DNA of 19,282 nt from Bacteroidota bacterium. Lineage in GTDB: Bacteria; Bacteroidota; Bacteroidia; Flavobacteriales; Flavobacteriaceae. The stretch covers positions 1 through 19,282 of the forward strand of contig SMXJ01000045.1 of NCBI GenBank assembly GCA_004356305.1, in the 5' to 3' direction. Position numbers and translations under genes: made by a program. This document shows positions 13,700-19,282 of the stretch, piece by piece. The notes under the pieces are model-generated. The model searched no databases, had not been told where the DNA came from, and was given only the letters and a program-made list of their open reading frames with translations. Positions within the stretch are counted from its first letter, which is position 1, and every line of letters begins with the position of its first letter.

Positions 13700-15799
13700 T
13701 CATTTTAAAATTTGATACGCCCCCAAAGCCACCACATAAGCAATAAGTGTCATTACCACCAATTGCCATAACGGCCAGATCCAACTGTTGGTTTCCCGTC
13801 TCACAACGGCTAAGGTACTCATACACTGCATAGCAAAAGCATAAAACAGCAAAAGTGAAATCCCACTCGCAAAATTGAATCGTGGTATCCCCGATATTGG
13901 GTCAACCTCAGCTGCCATTCGGTTTTTTATGGTTTCTACTTCTTTACTCCCCACACTGTAAATTGTTGCCAAGGTTCCCACAAATACTTCTCGCGCAGCA
14001 AATGAACTCACGATTGCAATCCCTATTTTCCAGTCGTAACCCAAAGGTTCAACGGCTGGTTCAATGGCTCTTCCAATGATCCCGATATAGGATTTCTCCA
14101 ATTTCAACGCGGCTATTTGGGTTTCGATCTCAGCTTCAGTATTAGCTGTAGCGGTATTTTGTTGCCGGATGATATCCTCAACATTATTAAAGTCGCCAGG
14201 GCCATACGAAGCTAACACCCAAAGTATAATCGATATCGCTAAGATTATTTTCCCTGCTCCCAATACAAAAGATTTCGTTTTCTCGATCACAGTGATCAAT
14301 ACATTTTTAAACATTGGAATTTTGTAGTTGGGCATTTCGATAACGAAGAAAGTCCGGCTGCGTATTTTTAATATTTTATCGAGTATGTAAGCCGATACGA
14401 TCGCTGCCCCAAACCCAATTGCGTACAAAAACATCAAGGTTATCCCTTGTAAACTGAAAATTCCAAAAACGCGATCCTCAGGAATCACAAGTGAAATAAT
14501 GATGAGATATACCGGCAATCGCGCCGAACAAGTAGTAAAAGGAGTTACTAAAATAGTTATTAATCGTTCTTTCCAATTCTCAATGTTCCGGGTTGCCATG
14601 ATCGCGGGAATTGCACAGGCGGTTCCAGATACGAGTGGAACCACACTTTTACCGCTCAATCCAAAACGGCGCATAATGCGATCCATTAAAAAGACCACAC
14701 GGCTCATATAGCCACTTTCCTCCAGTATGGAAATAAAGAGAAACAAGAAAGCGATCTGTGGAATAAAGATCGCTATCCCGCTTAGTCCCGGGACAATTCC
14801 TTCGGCAATAAGATTTGTAAAATCTCCTCCCGGTATGGTGTTTTTGATCCATTCACTCAACGAAGCGAAGGACTTATCGATAAAATCCATAGGGTAGGTA
14901 CTCCAATCGAAGATCGCCTGAAAAATCAACAATAATATTCCGAAGAAAATAATATAGCCCCCCACTTTGTGGGTCAAAACCCGATCTATACGACTCTGAA
15001 AATCCTTGGCATTGACAGTATCTACCGTTTGTGTTTCTTTAAGTGTTTGGTTGATAAACTGATAGCGTTTGATGGTCTCTTTTTGCTGAAGTCGCTTTAA
15101 ATTACTAATGCTTTCGGTTTGAAAAGTAGCCGCGCCTTTATAATCCTTTCGATCCAACTTTCCAAAATTTACATCCTGTGTAATTACCAACCAAAGTTTG
15201 TACAGATCTTGATTGGGAAAGGCTTTTTTAAGCCGTCCAAAATATTCCGGAGCAATTACAGAAGCATCCAAACAGGGCTTGGTTGAGATCTGCTTGTAGT
15301 TAGAAATTAATTCTTTTAAGTTTTCAAATCCTGAATTCTTTCGCGAACTTATAAGTGCCACCTTGGTTTCCATCTTCTCTTCCAGGGCCGATATGTTTAA
15401 AGAAATGGCTTTTCGCTTCATTCTATCGGCCATATTGATCACCAAGATGGAAGGGATTCCCAAGTCTTTGATTTGGGTGAAGAGCAATAAGTTCCTCTTT
15501 AGGTTTTCAATTTCACAAACCACAACAGCAACATCCGGAAAGTCTTTGTCATTTTTATTCAGCAATACTTCGATCACTACATTTTCATCGATAGACGAAG
15601 CGTTGAGACTATAAGTGCCCGGTAAATCAAGAATATAGGCTTTAGTACCTCTCTCCAATTTGCAGATACCTTCTTTTCTTTCGACGGTAATCCCAGGGTA
15701 ATTGCCTACTTTTTGGTTCAATCCGGTCAAGCGGTTGAATACCGAAGTCTTGCCGGTATTTGGATTTCCTATAAGTGCTACATTAAGTTGCTTGGCCAT
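13700..15799 (-). CDS. feoB: Ferrous iron transporter FeoB (full length)
   Basis: A 699-residue FeoB. The GTPase domain has G1 GNPNTGKTS (11-19), GNYPGITV (32-39), G3 DLPG (58-61) and G4 NMAD (122-125). A GDI-like helical region follows, then a membrane domain of about eight helices from residue 280. The two Gate signatures are ACAIPAI (394-400, where many FeoBs have GCNVPAI) and PFTTCSARLPVY (420-431). The C-terminal MQCMSTLAVVRRET is typical. It starts three bases after the feoA stop. It imports Fe2+ across the inner membrane using GTP. Its signatures differ clearly from those of the split FeoB encoded on the other strand, so the two are not recent duplicates. Confidence 0.95.
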   Translation of the reverse strand: MAKQLNVALIGNPNTGKTSVFNRLTGLNQKVGNYPGITVERKEGICKLERGTKAYILDLPGTYSLNASSIDENVVIEVLLNKNDKDFPDVAVVVCEIENLKRNLLLFTQIKDLGIPSILVINMADRMKRKAISLNISALEEKMETKVALISSRKNSGFENLKELISNYKQISTKPCLDASVIAPEYFGRLKKAFPNQDLYKLWLVITQDVNFGKLDRKDYKGAATFQTESISNLKRLQQKETIKRYQFINQTLKETQTVDTVNAKDFQSRIDRVLTHKVGGYIIFFGILLLIFQAIFDWSTYPMDFIDKSFASLSEWIKNTIPGGDFTNLIAEGIVPGLSGIAIFIPQIAFLFLFISILEESGYMSRVVFLMDRIMRRFGLSGKSVVPLVSGTACAIPAIMATRNIENWKERLITILVTPFTTCSARLPVYLIIISLVIPEDRVFGIFSLQGITLMFLYAIGFGAAIVSAYILDKILKIRSRTFFVIEMPNYKIPMFKNVLITVIEKTKSFVLGAGKIILAISIILWVLASYGPGDFNNVEDIIRQQNTATANTEAEIETQIAALKLEKSYIGIIGRAIEPAVEPLGYDWKIGIAIVSSFAAREVFVGTLATIYSVGSKEVETIKNRMAAEVDPISGIPRFNFASGISLLLFYAFAMQCMSTLAVVRRETNSWIWPLWQLVVMTLIAYVVALGAYQILK

Positions 15800-15802
15800 G
15801 GA

Positions 15803-16030
15803 TTAGGGGATCAATTCTATTTCAATCAGTGCAGCCGTTTCCTTTCTAATGGCCAAATGACTGCCATCGATAATTAAATGCAAAGGGTCATGATAAGGTG
15901 CTGTCTGCACTAAAGACACTTCATTACCGGGAAGACAACCCATTTCCAGCAGCTTTAAGGGCACCAAATCTACCGAGAAGTCTTTGATAACAGCTCGTTC
16001 CCCTTTCTTTAAATCGGCAATTGTGATCAC
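15803..16030 (-). CDS. feoA: FeoA-domain protein
   Basis: A 75-residue SH3-like FeoA, the small cytoplasmic partner of FeoB. The core LLEMGCLPGNEVSLV is the FeoA hallmark and DGSHLAIRKETAALI is the closing strand-helix. The start is GTG at 16028-16030; an in-frame TAA shortly upstream leaves no better choice. It is followed by feoB after three bases. A likely promoter and operator lie just upstream, at 16061-16068 and 16039-16055. Confidence 0.92.
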   Translation of the reverse strand: MITIADLKKGERAVIKDFSVDLVPLKLLEMGCLPGNEVSLVQTAPYHDPLHLIIDGSHLAIRKETAALIEIELIP

Positions 16031-16038
16031 TTTGCTTA

Positions 16039-16055
16039 TTTAGATTGATTTTAAA
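16039..16055. promoter_or_regulatory. Imperfect palindrome at the feoA start, possible DtxR-type operator
   Basis: TTTAGATTGATTTTAAA is a 17-base inverted repeat (6 of 8 positions pair) that shares the TTTAG half-site with the perfect palindrome before the other metal operon. It lies right where transcription from the adjacent -7 box should start, a position suited to repression. Confidence 0.4.
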
Positions 16056-16060
16056 CAATG

Positions 16061-16068
16061 CAAATGTA
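16061..16068 (-). promoter_or_regulatory. -7 box (TACATTTG) of the feoAB operon
   Basis: The minus strand reads TACATTTG, matching TAnnTTTG, 30 bases before the GTG start of feoA. It separates feoA transcription from the SCO gene upstream. No clear -33 TTG is visible. Confidence 0.5.
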
Positions 16069-16099
16069 AGTGAAAATATCGAGGCAGGAAAAGGATTTA

Positions 16100-16765
16100 T
16101 TATTCTCTTTTTAGAATCTCTATATCTTGAAGGAGTTTCTCAATTTCTTCTGTATTAGTCCCGTCATATATCCCTCTTATGCGCTTTTGAGTATCTACGA
16201 GGATAAAGTTTTCCGTATGGATCATTCCATATTTTTGTGACTCCGGAAGGTCCTTTACGGCGAGATACGATTTACGGGCAAGATCATAGATCTGTTTTCT
16301 ATCTCCGGTTAGCAGATTCCATTTACTGTCATCTACTCCGTTTTCGATAGCATATTTTTTAAGTTGCCCTACTGAATCTATCTCCGGTGTCACCGAATAA
16401 GAGAGTAACATCACTATGGTATCGGTTTTTAATCTTTCCTGAATCATCGCCATATTATCCGTCATGATGGGGCATATGGTTTGACAAGTGGTGAAAAAGA
16501 AATCGGCTATGTAGATCTTGTCTTTATAATCTTCCTGTGTTATGATTTTTCCATTTTGATTGGTCAAACTAAAGTTGGCTATGGTGTGATATTTTTTGAT
16601 ATGCTGAACAGTCGTGTCGACAACTTCAGCATTAAAGTCGGCAGGTTGATAGATCTTTAACCTTGGAATTGGTTTTAATACCGAATATATACTGAAAATG
16701 ATAATTACAGATAATACGGCAAAGACGATTCCGAAGAATTTATATTTGGCGAAAAACTCAAGCAT
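16100..16765 (-). CDS. SCO1/SenC-type copper chaperone
   Basis: A 221-residue membrane-tethered thioredoxin-fold protein. Residues about 9-30 form the membrane anchor. The copper site is complete: TCQTICP gives C94 and C98, and H183 lies in MIHTENFILVD, matching the CX3C plus distal His of Sco proteins. These deliver copper to the CuA site of cytochrome c oxidase. It has its own -7 box (16785-16792) and reads toward feoA, which begins 69 bases after its stop and has a separate promoter, so shared regulation with iron uptake is not shown. Confidence 0.92.
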   Translation of the reverse strand: MLEFFAKYKFFGIVFAVLSVIIIFSIYSVLKPIPRLKIYQPADFNAEVVDTTVQHIKKYHTIANFSLTNQNGKIITQEDYKDKIYIADFFFTTCQTICPIMTDNMAMIQERLKTDTIVMLLSYSVTPEIDSVGQLKKYAIENGVDDSKWNLLTGDRKQIYDLARKSYLAVKDLPESQKYGMIHTENFILVDTQKRIRGIYDGTNTEEIEKLLQDIEILKRE

Positions 16766-16784
16766 TTTCTCAATATGATTTCAA

Positions 16785-16792
16785 CAAAATTA
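16785..16792 (-). promoter_or_regulatory. -7 box (TAATTTTG) of the SCO gene
   Basis: The minus strand reads TAATTTTG, 19 bases before the ATG at 16765. TTC, one base off the TTG -33 consensus, occurs at the 17-base spacing (16810-16812). Confidence 0.5.
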
Positions 16793-16888
16793 CCAACTAT
16801 AAAAAGAATGAAAAAACTGTAACAGTTAAATGTTTTCTAATACTATTGCCTATGGTATCATTAATTTTTTTAACAACATTGAATAGGT

Positions 16889-16896
16889 TACTTTTG
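16889..16896 (+). promoter_or_regulatory. -7 box (TACTTTTG) of rseP
   Basis: TACTTTTG lies 28 bases before ATG 16925. It is the same octamer as in front of the metal operon, but here with a normal leader. Confidence 0.55.
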
Positions 16897-16924
16897 TGCG
16901 ATTCTTAAAAGAATATTAGAGATT

Positions 16925-18280
16925 ATGACTGCTTTTGAAATATTTGTAATTGTGATTCAATTTTTATTGAGTCTCTCGCTCTTGATCATTTTACATGAGG
17001 CAGGGCATTTTATTCCAGCTCGTTTATTTAAAATACGAGTCGAGAAGTTCTTTTTGTTTTTTGATGTGAAGTTCGCTCTTGTAAAAAAGAAAATTGGGGA
17101 TACCGTATATGGAATTGGTTGGCTTCCGTTAGGGGGTTATGTGAAGATTTCCGGGATGATCGATGAGAGCATGGATAAAGAACAAATGGCACAACCTCCA
17201 AAACCGTGGGAATTTAGAAGCAAACCCGCCTGGCAACGACTTGTCATTATGTTAGGCGGTGTGACGGTGAATTTTATCCTGGCATGGCTCATTTATGTTG
17301 CGATGGCCTATACCTGGGGCGATAAGGTATTGGCTAGGGAAGACATAGGAGACGCCTTGGCGGTATGGGCGTTTATGACCGAACAGACCGGGCTTGAAAC
17401 CGGCGACCGGGTACTTCTGATCGATGGAGAAACCTATGAGAATTTTACCGAATTGGCCTTAGGGATACTGTTGGGGAAAAACCTCAAGGTGAGAAGAGAT
17501 GGCGAAGAGATCAATTTGGATATCCCTGAAGACTTTTTGGGTCAGTTAGTGGATGCTAATGATGAAAGTCGTCCTATAACGATTCGCAGACCATTTTTAA
17601 TATCTGCAATACCAGACACTTCAGCTAATAAGGGTAAAGGACTGCTGGTGAACGACATCATTTTGGATGTGAACCATCAGGGCTTCCGTTATTTCGATGA
17701 AATTTCGGAATACATAAAGACGCAAAAAAACCAAACCCTTCTGGCAACTGTGTTGAGAGAAGGGGAGACCCAGGAGATTTCCATTTTCACGAATGCTGAC
17801 GGAATGTTGGGTGTAGTAGTAGGTGGTTCCAAGCTTGAGGATCTAGATAAATTAGGGTTTTATAATCTTTCGGTTAAAGAATATTCGTTCCTGGAGTCGT
17901 TTGGGGCCGGGTCCCGCCGATTTGTGGATCAATTTAAATCGTTTGGAAAACAATTAAAGATCATAGCTACGCCAAGTACCGGGGCCTATAAAGGGGTGGG
18001 AAGTTTTATCTCCATAGCAAAAATCTTTCCATCTACATGGAATTGGGAGATCTTTTGGAAGATCACCGCCTTTTTGTCCATTATGCTAGGGGTACTTAAT
18101 TTATTGCCGATCCCTGCCTTGGATGGGGGTCATGCCATGTTCTTAATTTACGAATTGGTGGTAGGTAAAAAACCTAGTGATAAGTTTATGGAATATGCCC
18201 AGGTTGTTGGGTTTATCTTCCTTATTTCGCTATTTGTTTTTGCGTTTGGAAATGATATTTACCGTCATTTTATAAAGTAG
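16925..18280 (+). CDS. rseP: RIP (site-2) zinc metalloprotease RseP
   Basis: A 451-residue intramembrane protease. The zinc motif HEAGH is at 24-28 within the first membrane segment. The second half of the active site, LPIPALDGGH, has LDG at 399-401 in a C-terminal membrane segment. The region between (about 125-340) has PDZ-like sequence (for example TGLETGDRVLLIDGETYENF). The family cleaves membrane-bound anti-sigma factors or signal-peptide remnants after a first cut by another protease. Length and motif order are normal. It has its own promoter and stands alone between the SCO gene and the tRNA region. Confidence 0.95.
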   Translation: MTAFEIFVIVIQFLLSLSLLIILHEAGHFIPARLFKIRVEKFFLFFDVKFALVKKKIGDTVYGIGWLPLGGYVKISGMIDESMDKEQMAQPPKPWEFRSKPAWQRLVIMLGGVTVNFILAWLIYVAMAYTWGDKVLAREDIGDALAVWAFMTEQTGLETGDRVLLIDGETYENFTELALGILLGKNLKVRRDGEEINLDIPEDFLGQLVDANDESRPITIRRPFLISAIPDTSANKGKGLLVNDIILDVNHQGFRYFDEISEYIKTQKNQTLLATVLREGETQEISIFTNADGMLGVVVGGSKLEDLDKLGFYNLSVKEYSFLESFGAGSRRFVDQFKSFGKQLKIIATPSTGAYKGVGSFISIAKIFPSTWNWEIFWKITAFLSIMLGVLNLLPIPALDGGHAMFLIYELVVGKKPSDKFMEYAQVVGFIFLISLFVFAFGNDIYRHFIK

Positions 18281-18324
18281 ATTAAAAAATTAAAGATTCC
18301 TTTTTACGGCAGATAAAATTAATT

Positions 18325-18332
18325 TATATTTG
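18325..18332 (+). promoter_or_regulatory. -7 box (TATATTTG) of the tRNA region
   Basis: TATATTTG matches TAnnTTTG and lies 62 bases before the first tRNA-Asn fragment. It is the only good match between rseP and the intact tRNA-Asn, so it may drive that tRNA through the GIY-YIG pseudogene. Confidence 0.45.
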
Positions 18333-18334
18333 CA

Positions 18335-18378
18335 CCCTCTTAGGCAATAATCTATTGTAACAGAGGGCGCAACCCTCT
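18335..18378 (+). other. Leader with two mutually exclusive hairpins
   Basis: CCCTCT (18335-18340) can pair with AGAGGG (18362-18367), enclosing an inner CAATA/TATTG stem (18345-18349 with 18353-18357). The same AGAGGG can instead pair with a second CCCTCT (18373-18378) around a 5-base loop. The two folds exclude each other. No known riboswitch is recognised. Confidence 0.4.
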
Positions 18379-18393
18379 TAAAGGGGAAAATAT

Positions 18394-18434
18394 TCCTCCT
18401 TAGCTCATCCCGATAGTTATCGGGAGGTTAGAGC
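18394..18434 (+). pseudogene. 5' fragment of tRNA-Asn with palindrome in the D loop
   Basis: TCCTCCTTAGCTCA (18394-18407) is identical to the start of the intact tRNA-Asn at 18755, and GGTTAGAGC (18426-18434) matches its D arm. Between them an 18-base palindrome replaces the GTT of the D loop. No anticodon arm, T arm or 3' acceptor strand follows, so it cannot make a tRNA. Confidence 0.8.
18408..18425. repeat. Short palindromic element, TCCCGATAGTTATCGGGA
   Basis: A perfect 8-bp inverted repeat (TCCCGATA / TATCGGGA) around GT, sitting in the D loop of the tRNA-Asn fragment. A further ATCGGGA follows at 18435-18441. It resembles REP-like palindromes that, as I recall, recur in flavobacterial genomes; a genome-wide count would settle this. 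Confidence 0.65.
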
Positions 18435-18464
18435 ATCGGGAGTAAAAGTTCTTAAAATTTCGAA

Positions 18465-18746
18465 ATGTACTATGTTTATATTTTGCATTCTGCTACTTTA
18501 GACTCTTATTATGTTGGAGAAGTGCAGAGTTTAGACAAAAGAATAGAACAACATAATGCAGGGTTCTATAAGAATTCTTATACTTCTTAAACGAAGAACT
18601 GGGAATTATTTTTATCATTTGAATGTAAGGATAGAATTCAAGCTAGAAAATTTGAAACCCATATCAAAAAAATGAAGAGTAGAAAATATATTCAAGATTT
18701 ACTTAAGTATCCTGATATAATTGAAGAACTCCTGGAAAAATATTAA
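18465..18746 (+). pseudogene. GIY-YIG nuclease gene with internal stop codon
   Basis: ATG 18465 opens MYYVYILHSATLDSYYVGEV, the paired GIY-YIG motif, followed by LDKRIEQHNAGFYKN. TAA at 18588-18590 (codon 42) interrupts it where relatives usually have lysine or a similar residue. The same frame continues with family sequence (TKNWELFLSFECKDRIQAR, then a glutamate in KFETHIKKMKSRKYI) to TAA 18744-18746, giving a 93-codon frame. A single A-to-T change (AAA to TAA) explains the lesion. GIY-YIG domains cut DNA in homing endonucleases and repair enzymes. The gene lies between a tRNA-Asn 5' fragment and an intact tRNA-Asn that begins eight bases after its end. Confidence 0.85.
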
Positions 18747-18754
18747 CAAAACAT

Positions 18755-18828
18755 TCCTCCTTAGCTCAGTTGGTTAGAGCACCTGACTGTTAATCAGGGT
18801 GTCCTTGGTTCGAGTCCAAGAGGAGGAG
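18755..18828 (+). tRNA. tRNA-Asn (anticodon GTT)
   Basis: A complete cloverleaf of 74 bases: acceptor TCCTCCT/AGGAGGA with G discriminator, D stem GCTC/GAGC, anticodon stem CCTGA/TCAGG with loop CTGTTAA (anticodon GTT), five-base variable loop, and T stem CTTGG/CCAAG with loop TTCGAGT. CCA is not fully encoded (CAA follows). No promoter-like box lies directly upstream. Confidence 0.97.
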
Positions 18829-18837
18829 CAAAATGAG

Positions 18838-18871
18838 AACCCTATGTTAAAACGTAGGGTTGTTTTGTTTT
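18838..18871 (+). terminator. Terminator after tRNA-Asn
   Basis: AACCCTATG (18838-18846) and CGTAGGGTT (18853-18861) pair over nine positions with one T-G wobble around a 6-base loop, followed by a T-rich tract (GTTTTGTTTT). Confidence 0.8.
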
Positions 18872-18872
18872 A

Positions 18873-19047
18873 GGCCCTATAGTTCAATGGATACCCGCCT
18901 GCTTTATTAATAAGGTCTCATAGTTCAACGGATAGAATAGGAGTTTCCTAAACTCTAGATCCAGGTTCGATTCCTGGTGAGATCACAACGGGCAGGGAAT
19001 AAAAGTTTCCTAAACTTTAGATGCAAGTTCGATTCTTGCCAGGGCTA
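18873..19047 (+). pseudogene. tRNA-Arg gene interrupted in its D loop by 103 bases
   Basis: The 5' piece 18873-18893 (GGCCCTATAGTTC and then AATGGATA) and the 3' piece 18997-19047 join into a full tRNA-Arg: D stem GTTC/GAAT, anticodon loop TTCCTAA (CCT), T arm GCAAG/CTTGC, and acceptor GGCCCTA against CAGGGCT (five pairs, one G-T, one A-C mismatch). The inserted 18894-18996 contains a complete second tRNA-Arg. Alternatively these are two independent truncated copies on either side of an intact one, but the acceptor complementarity favours one broken gene. Confidence 0.7.
18914..18985 (+). tRNA. tRNA-Arg (anticodon CCT)
   Basis: A complete 72-base cloverleaf: acceptor GGTCTCA/TGAGATC with one G-T pair and A discriminator, D stem GTTC/GAAT, anticodon stem GGAGT/ACTCT with loop TTCCTAA, and T stem CCAGG/CCTGG with loop TTCGATT. 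It reads AGG codons. It lies inside the D loop of a broken tRNA-Arg. Confidence 0.95.
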
Positions 19048-19088
19048 CGAGGTAGTTCTGATAACAAATATAGAGTTCAATAAAGACA

Positions 19089-19116
19089 AGCCATTCATGA
19101 AAGTGAGTGGTTTTTT
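19089..19116 (+). terminator. Terminator after the tRNA-Arg genes
   Basis: AGCCATTCA and TGAGTGGTT pair around TGAAAG (nine positions, two of them wobble) and run into T residues. It probably ends the tRNA transcript. The rest of 19048-19228 shows no gene. Confidence 0.65.
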
Positions 19117-19228
19117 ATTATTCGCTAAAATTCAGGAGTTAGAATTCCACATTTTTAGTACCTTAACCCCTTTAAATCAATAATTTACCGTGAGAATGTG
19201 AATTTTGGGTAAAACTGAATAAGAAAAC

Positions 19229-19282
19229 ATGATGAAAAGAAAGATTACAACAACCGTAGTAGCAGTTTTTTTCTGCTTTAAT
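19229..19282 (+). CDS. N-terminus of an exported protein (partial)
   Basis: Two consecutive ATG codons (19229 and 19232) open MMKRKITTTVVAVFFCFN, a basic start followed by a hydrophobic stretch, which looks like a signal peptide. The frame runs off the right edge after 18 codons, so the product cannot be identified. No clear promoter box is seen; GAATTTTG near 19199 is one base from the -7 consensus. Confidence 0.55.
   Translation, partial: MMKRKITTTVVAVFFCFN

Noticed and set aside
18977..19183. A 68-residue open frame
   Set aside because: It runs through the tRNA-Arg 3' end, the tRNA fragment and a terminator, and has no protein-like features.
1..19282. CRISPR array, insertion-sequence transposase or phage genes
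   Set aside because: No regular repeat-spacer pattern, transposase motif or phage structural gene was seen on either strand.

Overview
The window looks like chromosomal DNA of a Bacteroidota member, most likely a Flavobacteriaceae. The evidence is A+T-rich sequence, repeated Bacteroidota -7 promoter boxes (TAnnTTTG) just upstream of genes, few Shine-Dalgarno sequences, and gene families in typical flavobacterial form. This is inferred from the sequence alone; no search was run.

Layout. (1) 1-2605: the 3' end of a CopD/HemJ-like membrane protein, a membrane sensor histidine kinase and an enoyl-CoA hydratase, all on +. (2) 2655-6194: a PA0069-type radical SAM protein, a lysophospholipid acyltransferase broken by an internal deletion (-), a bacilliredoxin (-), a TerB/J-domain co-chaperone, and a YHS-domain protein broken by a stop codon and a frameshift. 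(3) 6249-13527: a tightly packed + strand operon behind a perfect 18-bp palindrome. It encodes a DtxR/MntR-type regulator, a di-heme c-type cytochrome lipoprotein (DUF1111 type), a Tat/lipoprotein Rieske protein, an outer-membrane porin, a membrane-anchored DtxR-FeoA fusion, a FeoB split into GTPase and membrane proteins, and a small exported protein. (4) 13528-16765, on -: a SCO-type copper chaperone, then a conventional feoA-feoB with a 52-residue FeoB-associated Cys-rich membrane protein. This operon meets the + strand operon with no spacer at all. (5) 16889-18280: the site-2 protease RseP. (6) 18325-19116: a tRNA region with a tRNA-Asn 5' fragment carrying a palindrome in its D loop, a GIY-YIG nuclease pseudogene, an intact tRNA-Asn(GTT), and a tRNA-Arg gene interrupted in its D loop by another, intact tRNA-Arg(CCT). 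(7) 19229-19282: the start of an exported protein.

Two things stand out. The first is the 7.2-kb operon, which joins metal sensing, periplasmic redox proteins, an outer-membrane channel and an unusual split FeoB. It reads as one envelope-spanning divalent-metal (Fe or Mn) uptake system, and it faces a conventional ferrous-iron system. The second is the tRNA region, where duplicated and nested tRNA pieces surround a decayed homing-type nuclease gene. At least three protein genes and two tRNA copies in this window are broken, so the possibility of sequence or assembly error should be kept in mind.
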